Part shown: positions 47,314 through 58,981 of the stretch, piece after piece
Layout of the letters: every line of letters begins with the position of its first letter
Numbering within the stretch: the stretch's first letter is position 1
From: Poa pratensis
Lineage: Eukaryota > Streptophyta > Magnoliopsida > Poales > Poaceae
Length of the DNA: 64,000 nt
NCBI GenBank assembly: GCA_947311845.1
Contig: CAMZMU010000080.1
Location: 18,429,858 to 18,493,857 of the forward strand
Direction: 5' to 3'
Notes under the pieces: generated by a model
What the model was told of the DNA's origin: nothing
Database searches by the model: none
Seen by the model: only the letters and a program-made list of their open reading frames with translations
Position numbers and translations under genes: made by a program

Positions 47314-48745
47314 GGATGACTCCAACGGGGCGACCCAAACGGACGCGCGTTTGGTCCGCGTTTTGTCCGTTTGGGTCGGGAACGGACGCGCGTCCGGCCC
47401 CTGTCCGCCCCTTTCCTGGCAGTGCGCCCAACGGGAAACGCATCGAGTCCGCCCGTAAGTTTTTTTTAGAGTTAAAAGGCCATATATGGGCCATTTTCAT
47501 TCATATATAGGGGTGGGCCACAAACGGCCATTTTACATAAATGGAAATACATATTAAAAGACCTAAAACTAGGTTACAAATGCATAGAAATTAACAACCG
47601 ACCACCGGAGCTTGGTGGCCGGCAAGAGGGAAGATCAAGGAGGGCGCGGCATTGAGGAACTTCAAGGTGCTAGTCCGTTCGGCCACGGACTTGCTGGCTC
47701 TTCCTTCGCCATGGCCGGGCCAGCAGCGGACTAGCTGGCTCCTCCTCCTTGCTTCTTTCGTAGCTACGAATACGTAGCGGCGCCGGCATCTTTGGAAAAT
47801 TGGCCGCGCATAGGCGACCACGCCGGCGGGGATATGACATCAGGTGGAGCTGCCTGCTCCTTTCGCGGCCTCGGCCGCCGCCAAGGCCTCCCGGTGCCGT
47901 TTGCGCCTCGCCGCGCGCTTTTTGGTATCTTCGGCGCGGCGCATTTGCTTCATCTCGTCCTCCACTGTAGCGTCGGCATAGGCGCGCGCGGCGGACATGA
48001 ACGCGGCCGCCCTCTGGCGTTCAGCTGCATGTGGGCTGCCTCCACCGCCTCCTCCTCCTCGGTGATGTGAGCATGGCCGCCCAGGCCAATGGGAGGCTCC
48101 GGCGGCGCGCCATCCCCGCGACACCGGCCGCCGCGACACCAGCGGCGTACTCTTCTTCGTCGTTGTCGACGCAGTCCGCGAACGCCGCCTCCACCGCACT
48201 CCTCTGGCCGTCCGTCAGGCGCGGACGCGGCGGCTGGGGAATCATGCCGGCCCATGCCGGGTTGGTCGCCATCCGGCGCGAGAAGCTGCCGCGATAGCGT
48301 CCGCGCGCGCTCATACGCGCTCGCTCGACCTTGTCCACCAATGCTGCGGCGGCGGCGGCGGATCCATTCCGGCGCGTGGATCTGAGCTTGGATGGTGGCC
48401 GCCGTGGCTGGGGGAGGAGTGCTAGGGTTTGTGTGTGCCCTAGGGTTTGGCCGGCCGGCGCGATTTATACAGCTCCACCACCCACAGTTATTGCGGGTAG
48501 GTGGCCGCTCTAGCCGTTGTATTCGATGACACGCGGGGCCAGGGCGGACACGGGAGGGCGCAAGAACGGTCCGCGAGCGTCCGGGCACGACGCATCCGTG
48601 GCCCAAATTTGGGCCAGGAATGCGTCGCGGCGGACAGAAAAAGGACCCTGATCCGTTTGCGTCGCCCCGTTGGGCCATGGTTTTGGCAAAAACGGATAGG
48701 GACGGACCGACGTGGACTCGATGTGTCGGCCCGTTGGAGTCATCC
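47314..48745 (-). mobile_element. Non-autonomous PIF/Harbinger element
   Basis: Terminal repeats GGATGACTCCAACGGGGCGAC and, in reverse complement at the right, GGATGACTCCAACGGGCCGAC. TAA is present on both sides (47311-47313, 48746-48748). The element is 1432 bp and GC-rich. The minus strand carries broken coding pieces: residues reading MIPQPPRPRLTDGQRSAV (about 48230) and, in another frame, EDEMKQMRRAEDTKKRAARR (about 47930). These resemble remnants of an accessory ORF of wheat Harbinger elements; no transposase is seen. Confidence 0.8.
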
Positions 48746-48748
48746 TAA

Positions 48749-50840
48749 AGGGTTTAATTTGTGTGCAAGGTCATACTGCGCTAAACCTGTTCCCTATGTG
48801 CATGAAGGAGTAGAGAGCAAAGCACCAAAAGACATAACAAAAGGTCGACTAACATCCTTTCATCATCATCGATCGGATCAAAAATTCCTACTAGCAAGCT
48901 GTTTTTTATTAGCAAATGTAGGAATTTGCTGTTTTGCAATCAATTGATTTCGATTTCGTCGTCAGTCGATTCCAGGAGGGAAGCACGGAGAAGAAGGCAG
49001 CAGTGGAGGAGAGGAAGGCGGCGTCGCAGCCGGAGGAGAGGCGAAGCCCGAGGGCACAGACGGGGCGCCGTGGCGAGCAGCAGCGAGGCGCGGCGACGCC
49101 GGCAAGGCCTCGGACAGGACATCGCCGGAGGTGGGGACGGCGCCGTGAGCGGCAGCGAGCAGCGATGTCGCCGGTGGAAGCGAGGGAACATGGTTAACAG
49201 GTGCGGGTGGGGGGCATATCGTGGTGACCGCCACTCAGAATAGGTAGCTTCCTCGCCGGAGGCAGGGACAATTTGGACCACGGAAACACGTCACGTGTCA
49301 ATTTGGACCGGCGCCCGATAGAACCCGGCGCCTCTTCGATCGTCCGTCCGTCGACGCCGCACCCGGTATCGTGCAGCAATTTGTACGGTTCTATGCTATA
49401 CTGGTCAAAGGTGAGTAGGTGAAGAACATTGCAGAGTACTACGTCATGGTCCATGCGTGGCGCGTCGATCCGACTTTTACGAAATCCAGTCGGTCGTCGG
49501 TCGCGTGCGTGTAGTATGACTGTATACTCCTTTTTGGATCGTTGGAGTGTACTCTACCGCCTCGTCTCGTCTGCATGTACGCGCGTCACCATTCAAGGGT
49601 GTTTGGTTTATCCATCTCTCTAGCTACGTGTGTTTCCAACCGTACTTACTTGTACGTTTAATACTCCGGAGATTCCCAAATAGGTCAACCTTTTGAACTG
49701 CCTGCATGAGCAGGCAAGAGACAACCTGACGAACTGAAACATCTTTCTAACCAGAGGAAAAGAAAGGATAATGTTGCTCCTCTGAAAACGCATATAGTGG
49801 CCTTCGTCGATGAGAAATCAAGCGTATGCGTTACAAGGAAACTAGCATTTTGTCATGGAAGTAATAAGAAGTAAAAGGTAGACAAGATTACGTTCTAAAA
49901 AAAGAACATCATACACACGCACGTACACGGTACGCGGCAGCAAAGGTAGTACTACAATGTTCTTTAGAGAAAAAGAATCTGGAAATCCACTTTTTCTGTC
50001 GAGATCCGTGCTTCCTATATTTTTAAATAAAAGATTAAAAATATATTTAAAAGTTTCAAGAAAATCTAGCAAAAAAATAGATGTAGTCAAAGGTGGATCA
50101 TACTGGCATGTAAATTCTCAATGCGAAACCCTTTAGGGCTAGACAAAAATTACAAAATCTTGTATATTTGAGATCCCCACACTCGTCATTTCTGCGTAGC
50201 TCAGAATATAAAGTATTTCAAACTAAAAAAAATTAACAACATGCAGTATTTTTTTTAGATTTATGAAAAATTGTAAACATACTTTTTTTAAAATAAAATG
50301 AGCACCTGAACCCCCGGGAAGTCAGAAATCTCCACTCTGAAGTAGAGTATCTCGCGAGAACAGAGAGGACAAGATCAAGGACGCGCGGGAGAACAAGACA
50401 CGTACGTTTGTTATGTCCCGACACAAGCAAGACGATCGATGCTCGTGTTTCAACACACCAGCTGCTTGATCCTTCTGCGCACTTCAACCACCTCGATCTA
50501 CTACTCTACTCCGATAGAGGCTAGAGAAGCACTCCCTTTTGGACGCAGGCTCGATCATCTTTTGCCAATTATTGCTGTAGAATATCAATGTCCCAAGGCC
50601 GGCTAGCATGGATATCGATGCATTTTTATGGAGTAGCTATGCATGCATGGTGTTCTAGAAAGAAAGAAAGAAAAAAATATATCTCTCTCTTTTGACCATT
50701 ATTGCTGTTCAATATCAGTGTCTAACGGCTAGCATGGATATCTGAGCTAGCTAGCATAAGGACCGAAAATGCAAAATTGGTCTAGGGCTCTCTAGAGCCT
50801 TTTTTTTCAAAATACATTAAAAAATATTTTACCTTTTTAA
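48749..50840. other. Unassigned intergenic DNA
   Basis: Includes an ORF of 87 codons (48934-49197, plus) that is Arg/Glu-rich with no known domain, and AT-rich DNA beyond 49800. A diverged short tandem repeat, attattgctgt...tatca(a/g)tgtc...ggctagcatggatatc, is present at 50567-50613 and 50698-50742. No gene can be supported. Confidence 0.4.
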
Positions 50841-50890
50841 AATTGTTCTTCGAGAGAAAAGAGAGCACTAAGAAAAAAAATTGTTCTTCG
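50841..50890 (+). mobile_element. Micro-retroinsertion: 26-bp A-tailed insert
   Basis: Direct repeats aattgttcttcg at 50841-50852 and 50879-50890 flank agagaaaagagagcacta followed by an A-rich end. The plus-strand orientation follows from the A tail. Confidence 0.5.
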
Positions 50891-52614
50891 GTTATAACTA
50901 TTATAACTAACCGGGAAAAAATGGGAGTTCTATCCGAGAGTACGTGCAATGATCGGAAGCACACAAAATGGTTTTTGTTTTGGTAATGTCTCCCGAGCAT
51001 GTGAAATATAAGGAAGAGTAATTAACATTCCTCCTGTTTAGATGGTGATCTCGTATTGTAGGCTAGGCTACTCTCAAAAAAGGTGGTGCTAAGGAGACGA
51101 AGACTTGATTAACGCCGCTGACCATCGCTAGATCAGAGCAGGTGGCATCCATCACTTTTACAGAGCGACCCTATGAACACGGGTGAAACCGTCTTCTCGG
51201 CCCCTCTAAACCCTGTTATCGATATGAAGGGTTCAGCGGCAACAGTTAAACCATTGTATTTGAAAACATTTAGCGCAAGCAGACATGCACCTTTTCCCGT
51301 CTTGATGCCGGCCAAATCGGCAACGAGCAACTATTAATTGTATTAGAGACATGGAAATCCGTGTGGCGATTGTACATATCCCATCATCGGCCTATTCCAG
51401 GTAGGCCTCATCGCCCATGCACAATCATTCAATCGGGGGACTTGTTACTGTCGTTACCATTGAAGTTGTCTTTAGTATCGCTTCATAATTAGGGTTTCTC
51501 CATGAATATGTCGCGCTGCCTCCTCTACCACGATTGTTTCCATGGGCAACCCTAGATTAAATCACCCAATTCCGGTTAGTCCCTATTTTCTAGTTTAAGT
51601 TGTGTTTTCTTCACGAAATTGACAGTGTGGTTTAGGTTAGAACTAAAGCTAACATTACCATTTCAATATACTGTATTAGTTGTGAACTGTTTACATATAA
51701 AAGTTCATTAATACATGTTTCACGGGCTATTTATCCTTTTTGTGTAGCTTAATTTTTTGTATTTTAAAATAAATTTCTGCAAATATGTCAAAAAAAATCT
51801 ACATCCATATCTGAAAAAAATATGAACCTTTTGATCTTCTAGAAATTATGAGTTTCACGCTTCCTTTTAAAACACCAAATCGCCGCTCTTGCATAAGGAC
51901 TCAGTACATCATATTGAGCAACCTTAGGTAATTGTCTTTTCTTTTTTCTTGTGGAGACAAATACCAAAAGTGTTAAAACATTGTCATTAAAATAGAATTC
52001 GGGGCAAATTAGAAGTTTGTCGTCGTATACGAAATCCTTGTTACCCATGAATTAATTCCCAGACAAAAATCTTAGTAGTTCTTCATTTGTTGTACGCTAT
52101 AATTAATTTAGGTTGGCTAAACTGAATTGTCTCCCGGACTGGCCCGGCGCACTGAATTATTAAAGGGGAGTAACCAGTACCTGGAAGGACAACTAGAATC
52201 CTGGATTTGTACTGCAAGGCAATCAGACCAAAACCATCAAGTATGGTCTGGGGTCACTCACTCCACAATCACTTTGCTTTGCTTTGGTTCCAATAATTCA
52301 GCCAAAGTTAGCCGCAGAAAGGAACAAAGCAGCGGCTCAGGTTTTTGTTGGTGGTCGTCGTTGTGCCAGTCAAACATCCAACACCTCCTCCTGATACATG
52401 CTCCTCCATTATTACAAAGAAAAATGATTACTACTAACAAAAGAAAATATTCTCTTAAGGATAGAGACGTCCTTGGAGCTGTACTGTAATTACGATTATG
52501 ATGTGCAGATTTCAATTGTCAACGCCCACCTCGTTCCGTTGCTAAATTCGTCAACCCATAGAAAGCACAAAAAAGCAGAGACCGGGAATGTTCTCTCTCT
52601 TCCATACATCTTAA
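50891..52614. other. Unassigned intergenic DNA
   Basis: No ORF above 120 codons; the longest (52127-52489, plus) has no recognisable motif. No boundary structures are seen. Confidence 0.4.
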
Positions 52615-53425
52615 TAAGGCAGAAAGTAAATTGTGTTTTTGCTGGGTAAGAAGAGTCGGACGCGAACCGGTGTCAAGTTTTCTCCTTCCGTGGTACCATT
52701 GGATTTGACATGAAAAACACTAAAATAGTATCATTATACAAACTACTGTAATCTTTTGCTTACATATTCATATCAAAAGTGATGGTTAGTAATGGTTAAA
52801 TTTGAATATTAAAAATATACAAATAAAAGAAACATCGTCTATTTTTGTAGCAGCAGCATCTATATTAGAACGGATGGAGTATGTTGAAGATGCAAAAATT
52901 ACCATGGATGAGTCCCGTATCTGTGTATCTATGTTAGCTACAAAATGCAATACCGCTAAAAAAATAAAGAGATCCAGGTTGCGATGAGATAATAAAAAAT
53001 AAAACATTGAAGAAAGAGATCGTTCGCCATAATTTGAAAAACATTGAAGAAAGAGATCCTGGTTGCGATGAGATAATAAAAAATAAAATAAAAGATCTCG
53101 TCACAAGAAAAATGAAATAAAAGATCGAGCCGATAATGAGAAAGACTAAGCATGGAATGAGACTCGGCCATCCATTTATGCCGTTAATCTTGCACTTTGA
53201 GAATAATTGCAGCTGGGAAAACAAAAGACTAAGAAGGCACAAAGTACATTGTGGTTTTTCTGGGGTAAGAAGAGTCGGAGGAGAAGCGGTGTCAAGTTTT
53301 TCTCCTTCCGTGGTACCATCGGATTTGACATGAATAATATTTGTAATATTATACTTACATATTCATACCAAAAGTAATGGTTAAAGTTGAATATTAAATT
53401 TGTAGAGAATAAAAGAAACATCGTC

Positions 53426-53652
53426 GGAAAAGTGTCTTTGCCTTCTGAGCTCCAGTGCTCTCTCCTACACGAAAATAATAATATCTGATAAATTTATATA
53501 TTTGAAAATATGCATACTCATATACACACTTTTGTCATTTTTGTGTCTTTGAAATTGATATTTTGCACATTTGTGGGATATATCATTTGTTAGTACATCG
53601 GAAAAAATTTCAGATTTTTTTAAAACTCATAAAATAATTTTCACTTTTTTTA
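53426..53652. mobile_element. 227-bp insertion with 10-bp duplication
   Basis: Repeats aaacatcgtc at 53416-53425 and 53653-53662 flank an AT-rich segment beginning ggaaaagtgtctttgcc. The paralogous copy at about 52822 has a single uninterrupted aaacatcgtc. Weak inverted ends (aaaagtg / cactttt) and a 9-10-bp duplication suggest a Mutator-like MITE, but this is tentative. Confidence 0.65.
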
Positions 53653-53925
53653 AAACATCGTCTATATTTTTAGGGGTGACATCTATTATTGAACGGATGG
53701 AGTATTGTTGAAGATGCAAAAATTACAATTCATGGGCCTCGTGGCTTTGTTTCTGTGCTAGCTATAAAATGCAATATCCATGTGCTAAAAGCGGGGCGAA
53801 ATCCTTTGGCTTAATTTGAAAAGGATTGAAGAAAGAGATCCAGGTCACGATGAGATAACAAATAAATAGAAGATCTCATCGCAAAAAATGAAATAAAAGA
53901 TCAAGCCGATAATGAGAAAGACTAA

Positions 53926-55975
53926 GAGCATCTCTAGCGGAGCCTGCAAAAGGCCCAAACCCGCAAAATAACCGCCCGATACGGATTCGAAACCTTAAAA
54001 ACGCAGAGAACAGAACCCTCAAAACTCCCAGACCCGTAAAAGATTTTGAGGGGCCCCGTGAATCCGGCCCTCGAAACCGAGAAAGCTAGGTTTCCATCCC
54101 CAGCCCGCAGACGGAACCTCATCCTCTTCTATCGTTGGCGCGAGGGAAGATTCAGCCCACGAACCGCCGCCGCCGCCACCGATTTCTCTTCCCCCACTCC
54201 GGCCATCGCCCGCCCTACCCCATCGTTGCCATGAGCGCCTTCGACCAGTCCCTGGTGACCATCCCGGTCGGGGCGGCGCCATCGACAGATCCAGCTGGCC
54301 GGGCAGAGCTCGGCACCGCCGCCGCCACGGCTGCTCCATTGGCTCCGACGAAGCGGAGAAGACTGGGCACCGCCGGCGCGGCCCAAATCTTGGTTGCGGC
54401 TACCACCGCCGCCGCCGCTGCCGCGGGCACTCCCGCTGCCGCGGCTACGAAGAAGAGGGCGTCCGTGCGGAATGTCAGGGCCAGCGGCGCCGCTGCTGCA
54501 GCCAACACGCCCGTTCCCGGCGCCGAAACTACGCCCGCGAATGTCGGCGGGACCGAAAGGTATGAACAAACCACCCTCCGCCGCCTTTTTGTCAAATTAT
54601 GCTCGCCAATATCGAAATTGTTCTTCCAAATTGCAGCACGCAAGCTTTCATGGATATGCTTGGGTCGGTTGAGATCAACAACCCTCCGCTCGGCAATTTC
54701 GGCTACAACGAGGTCAAAGGTGGCGTCGATGGTGGTACAGGCGAAGAAGACAACGAGGTCGAGGAGGTGGACGGGGCAGGAATTTCTCGGAGAGGTACGA
54801 ATTACACCGTTTTGGTGGATCAAACATTGATCCGTGCTTGGGAGAGTATTTCTCTCGATGCAACTCACGGCAATGATCAAACCAAGGATCGGTATTGGCA
54901 AAGAGTGGAGGACAAGTTCTTCCAACTCATGCCACGCAATGGCCGCACGGTGCCTCGGACCTTTCGATCACTACAAGGCCGTTGGGAAATCATCAAAACA
55001 ACATGTTCCCGGTGGAGTGGATGTTTGCAACAAGTGATGAATGCTCCTCCGAGTGGTACCGTAGAGGGTGATTGAGTGAGTTAAATAACCATTGCTATTG
55101 TTCACCGTTGGTATATGTAACCATATTGTTCACCATTGGTACATGTATCTATTGTAGGAGCGCATTGCAAGAGAAAGGTTCAAGGACATGTCCGCATCCA
55201 AGAAGAAGCCGTTTGTCCTTGATCATTGTTGGAAAATTCTCCAACGTAGCGAGAAATGGAAGTTGAGGGACCAAGAGCCAAAAAAAGGGGAAATACGTGT
55301 TGAGGATGACTCCGATGATGATCAAGGTGGGAGGAACAAGAACAAGCCCGAAGGCAACAAGAAAGCCAAGGAAAGAGTGGCGAAGCAACTTGAGGCACAA
55401 AGCTTGAGAGAGAAGCTTGATGAAATGGTGAAATCCAATGAGACCATGGTGGCCAAGACATTGGAGGCAAAGCACTCCGTGAAGAAGGGAAGCGCAAGGC
55501 CGAGATTGAGGCCAAAAGAGCCTCGGCGGAGGAGAACAAGTCCGTGGCCAAGCTCTTGGCCGAGGAGAACAAGATCATGATGATGAACCGAAATGAAATG
55601 GATGAAGTCACCTTGGAGTGGCATGACATCGCAAGGAAGGAGATATTGCATCGAAGGAAACAAGCGATGCTAAAAGCTAGCGGTGGTGGTGGTGCCGGCG
55701 GTGGTGGAGGCGGTGGTGGTGGTGCCGGCGGTGGTGGTGGTGGAGGTGATGGTGATGTCTTGGTGTAGGGTCTTTCGATGATGCCGGCGGTGGTGGTGTA
55801 GGGTCTTTCATATTTTGCATATGCAGTTTCTGAACGAGCCGCGGCGGAGCAGAAACCGCAAAGCCGAACCTCAAAACAGAAACCGCGCCGCGTTTCGAGC
55901 AAAAAAAACGCGCGTTTCGCGACCCTCAAAACTGTTTTGCGGGTTCGCGTTTTGCGGGCTCTGCTAGAGATGCTC
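53926..55975 (+). mobile_element. PIF/Harbinger element carrying only the Myb-like gene
   Basis: Inverted termini GAGCATCTCTAGCGGAGCC and, at the right in reverse complement, GAGCATCTCTAGCAGAGCC. TAA flanks lie at 53923-53925 and 55976-55978. The duplicated paralogue (53149-53160) contains the site with a single TAA, an empty site that proves the boundaries. The 2050-bp element holds a three-exon Myb/trihelix-type gene but no DDE transposase, so it is non-autonomous. Confidence 0.92.
54231..55768 (+). pseudogene. Harbinger Myb/trihelix-like protein with NAM-associated C-terminus
   Basis: In PIF/Harbinger elements this second protein helps transposase bind DNA and enter the nucleus. Proposed exons: 54231-54559 (MSAFDQSLV..., Ala-rich with a basic KKR stretch), 54635-55061, and 55159-55768. 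Exon 2 holds the DNA-binding domain (LIRAWESISLDA, DRYWQRVEDKF, RSLQGRWEII). Exon 3 resembles the NAM-associated C-terminal family (FVLDHCWKILQRSEKWK, then a Lys/Glu coiled-coil region). A one-base frameshift near 55478 moves the end (KAEIEAKRASAEEN...ARKEILHRRK) to another frame, which finishes in a glycine-rich tail at 55768. The intron borders are by eye. The frameshift makes it a likely pseudogene. Confidence 0.75.
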
Positions 55976-56062
55976 TAAGCATGGAACGAGACCCGGCCGG
56001 CCATCCATTTCTGCCTTTAATTTCGCACTTTGAGAATAATTGCAGCTGGGAAAGCAAAAGCC

Positions 56063-57130
56063 CACAGTCGCAGCCATCCATCCATCTGCCCCGGCGCTAC
56101 TGTGCTAGTCGTAGTTGTAGACAGAGCAACTGCACCTGCATAATGGCTGGCTGCCCAAGCCAAGCTTAGCTCTCAACAACAACGACAACTCTTTACTCCA
56201 CCGATCCTTAGCCCATAATTTGTGATAATGGAAAGCGCGGCAACCGTGTCGATCGAAGCTCGCGCCTTTCTTCGATCTATCGTGGTTCGGTTCATCTGGG
56301 GAAGATCGATTGACGATTGTTGCTAAAGGTGAATGATTGCAGGCGCCTTGGGTGATAGGTTTAGAGAGAGACTTTGTGTAACACTGTCTGATAATGCACT
56401 TTGGGTGATAGATTTTACAGGACAGTATTAAGCAGTCACAAGATACTCCGCACCAGACACCAGTGTATCCTGAACTATTATATATTTTTTATTTTGCTAA
56501 ATAGAGATGCTGGAAAGTCGACTGATGAACAAATATAGATAAGCCTGTGACTCGGTTTTTGTAATTTGTGGTTTAGAGTTCAGAGATGATGTGCTGAATG
56601 AAATGTACAGAATCCAGCAGGAGTTGGATCACGTGAGCTCTGGGCTATCGGTCCGCGTTGTTTGGTGGGCTGAGGAGAGGAGGAGCACACAAACAGTTTT
56701 GTTACTCCCGCTATTTTTGGCCTGACACAGTTGATAGGCTGGAAGATTAATTGGGCTTATTTTGTAGTCCCGCTATCAACACAGGGGCCTGTTTATGCTA
56801 AAAAAGAAAACAGTAGCCTGTTGCTAAAAAAACCAAACCGGGATCCAATCTTGCTCAATAGAGAATGCATTCTGGGGAAGATACGCAATCTACTTCCCAT
56901 TGCAGCTTTCATCGGCGATCAGAGTTGTGGACTACTGTACTGAGGTACATTTCTTACTAAATCGTCAATAATCAGGTAATGTTCATATGATTTCAAGAAG
57001 TGGGGCTAACTCGATCGCTTGCCACATGGGATCGCGTCACCTGCCTGAAACCCTTTCTTTACAAATATGAGCAACAAGGAGCTCAAGCGTTACAGATCAC
57101 AAAACACACACATTTACATCTAGCCAGCCA
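56063..57130. other. Unassigned intergenic DNA
   Basis: No supported gene. At 56578-56637 a short open stretch reads FRDDVLNEMYRIQQELDHVS on the plus strand and could be an exon relic, but nothing around it supports a gene. Confidence 0.35.
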
Positions 57131-57145
57131 ATCCAATGCTTTTAA

Positions 57146-58392
57146 ACTAAAGGCCAGAGGCCCAACGTTAAATTAATAACGCCAACAACGGCGACAAGGG
57201 TACAAAGTGCTGAACCCAGCTTACAACAACGAACTGCACTCACACACCCAAGATACAGGACAACCAAAGAAACTCCAACAGGACAGACGCCACCCAAGGC
57301 TACTCCGGTGAGGTTGAGAACCAGCTTGGCGGGCAAAGGTGTTGGGCCGAAGCTCGCCCTCGAGGTCGGACTGGCACACCGACGAACGCTGCACACCGTC
57401 AACACGGGCAAAGACGTCGGGCCAAACACACCCTATCGACGAGAACGGCACACCAACACACACTGCACACCGCCGAGACCCGCCCAACGGCAGCGGAGAC
57501 AGCCACCAGGGAAACACCTCCACGCTGAGGCAAACCAAGGAGGTCCAAACAAGAAACGCCGAGAGAGCAGTTCAAGCAACAAGCTTTGCCGGAGGAAGAA
57601 CGCCGAAGAAGACTCCGCCACCCCGCCTCCAGAGAGCTACCCACCGCGAGCTCCAAGGCGGTGTCTTCAAGAAGATCACGACGTAGAACGCCGCCACCGC
57701 CCAATCCGAAGATCTTGGGTTTTCACCCAGAGCACGTCGGAGGGCAGAGGACAGCCACGCACGGCGCCTTCAAGAAGGGAAGGACGTCCACGGACGCCGC
57801 CGCCGCGGCCCAAACAAAGACTTGGGCAAAGGTTTCCCCCCGGCATGACCTCTCCACCTCCCACACAGGGCAATGGCGCCGCCAAGACGGCGACCACACC
57901 ACTGTCACGGAGCGCACCTCGCCAAGCACCACCCGTCCACACGGCCGTGGTCTCGGCCAGCACCACAAGAACCTCGGGCTCGCCCGCCAACCCACAGGCT
58001 CCCCACCTTCCAGGGCCGCTGCCCCGGCGTCCCGACTCCTCGCGCCGCCGAGCTGAAGGAAAGCGGACGACCACCTTGACTGCAACCTCCTGAGGTCGAT
58101 GGCCAGCAGCCCCCATGGCTGCGAGCCTCCAGAACCGACCCAAGAATGCGAGGCGGCCGGAGCGCCGTCGCGGCCGCACTGCCCAGAACCCTCTACCGAG
58201 TCTTCGACACAGGAGCGGCGAGCTGCGCCGCCGTCGGCCAGAGCCGACCATGGCCACGCCGCCCCACCAGCACCAAAGGGGATCTTCACCACCACCAGCC
58301 CGCCAGGCCCGAGAAGATGCGCCGCCCGTCGCCGCAACCGCCGCGAGGCCAGCAGCCCCCATGGCTGCGAGCCTCCAGAACCGAGAGGGGGC
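57146..58392 (-). mobile_element. Minus-strand LINE-like retroposon
   Basis: Flanking direct repeats atccaatgcttttaa at 57131-57145 and 58393-58407 (15 bp). The minus-strand 3' end reads ...TTATTAATTTAACG...CTGGCCTTTAGT, like several Triticeae LINE ends, without a long A tail. The GC-rich body has long open frames on both strands (up to 272 codons) but no endonuclease or RT motif. The 5' part contains a tandem pair, ggctgcgagcctccagaacc, at about 58119 and 58364. I read it as a non-coding, non-autonomous or internally deleted LINE, like the one at 6989-8137. Confidence 0.7.
58100..58384. repeat. Direct repeat in the 5' part of the retroposon
   Basis: The block ggccagcagcccccatggct...cctccagaacc occurs at about 58101-58136 and again at about 58349-58382, roughly 245 bases apart. 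Tandem 5' repeats of this kind can act as promoter monomers in LINEs. Confidence 0.75.
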
Positions 58393-58407
58393 ATCCAATG
58401 CTTTTAA

Positions 58408-58981
58408 TTTTGAATCCTGATGTTGAAGCAAAAGCCACACACTGTTGACTGTTGAATGAAAGGAAATGCCCAGATCCCGCAGCGAGCAATGCATAGATAT
58501 GGAAGCTGCCTTGGCTTTCTTCTTTCTCTCTGATCTGGCGCCCCTAGCTTCCCTGCACGAACACTCACGTCAAGACACTGCTCCCTCGGTGGCCGAGCTA
58601 CTGAGCTAGCTAGATTCTCCAAAGGATCCTACGGGGGGCCGGCTGGCTAGTAGTATCGGCCTCATGGGCCGCCGCATCAGCGCATGCATGCACGTACGTC
58701 GGTCTGGGAGAGGCGTGTGATGAAAATGAAAGTCCGTAGCGTAGACCAAGGAAGATGACGTATACTATGTGTGTACGCTGCCTGCCACTAGTCTTGTAGT
58801 AGTAACTCTTTGCTCGCTCATGCATGCATACCGCTCTCGTACGGTGCAGCTGAGCGTCCCAGTCTAATCCTGTCTTCAGATTTCAGAATAAAGGTTGGGC
58901 TGTCCGGTCTCTGGACATGGGCCAGAGGGGCTGGCCTACCGGCAGACGTACGTACGAGACTCGTGTCCCTTTGTCTGCAAC
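58408..58981. other. No recognisable gene
   Basis: Low-copy-looking sequence rich in catgcatg-type palindromes (58682-58695, 58820-58830). ORFs are under 75 codons and unrecognised. Confidence 0.4.

Larger units (their letters stand above)
52615..56062. repeat. Tandem duplication (~610-bp unit), second copy expanded by insertions
   Basis: Copy 1 spans about 52615-53225. Copy 2 spans 53226-53925 plus 55976-56062. Shared landmarks in order: gtaagaagagtcggacgcg/gtaagaagagtcggaggag; ctccttccgtggtaccat; aataaaagaaacatcgtc; acggatggagtat; gttgaagatgcaaaaatta; gagaaagactaag; catggaa(t/c)gagac; gaataattgcagctgggaaa. Copy 2 contains two insertions absent from copy 1. Confidence 0.88.

Noticed and set aside
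48934..49197. 87-codon Arg/Glu-rich ORF
   Set aside because: No recognisable family; overlaps equally long frames on the other strand.
54215..54925. 236-codon minus-strand ORF in the Harbinger element
   Set aside because: It is the antisense shadow of the Ala-rich Myb-like exon and has no independent domain.
56578..56637. Exon-like stretch FRDDVLNEMYRIQQELDHVS
   Set aside because: Looks protein-like, but no neighbouring exons, splice sites or family match could be found.
57308..58494. Overlapping 261- and 272-codon ORFs as host genes
   Set aside because: They overlap on opposite strands inside a retroposon and are low-complexity Pro/Arg or Gly/Arg-rich text produced by GC-rich DNA.
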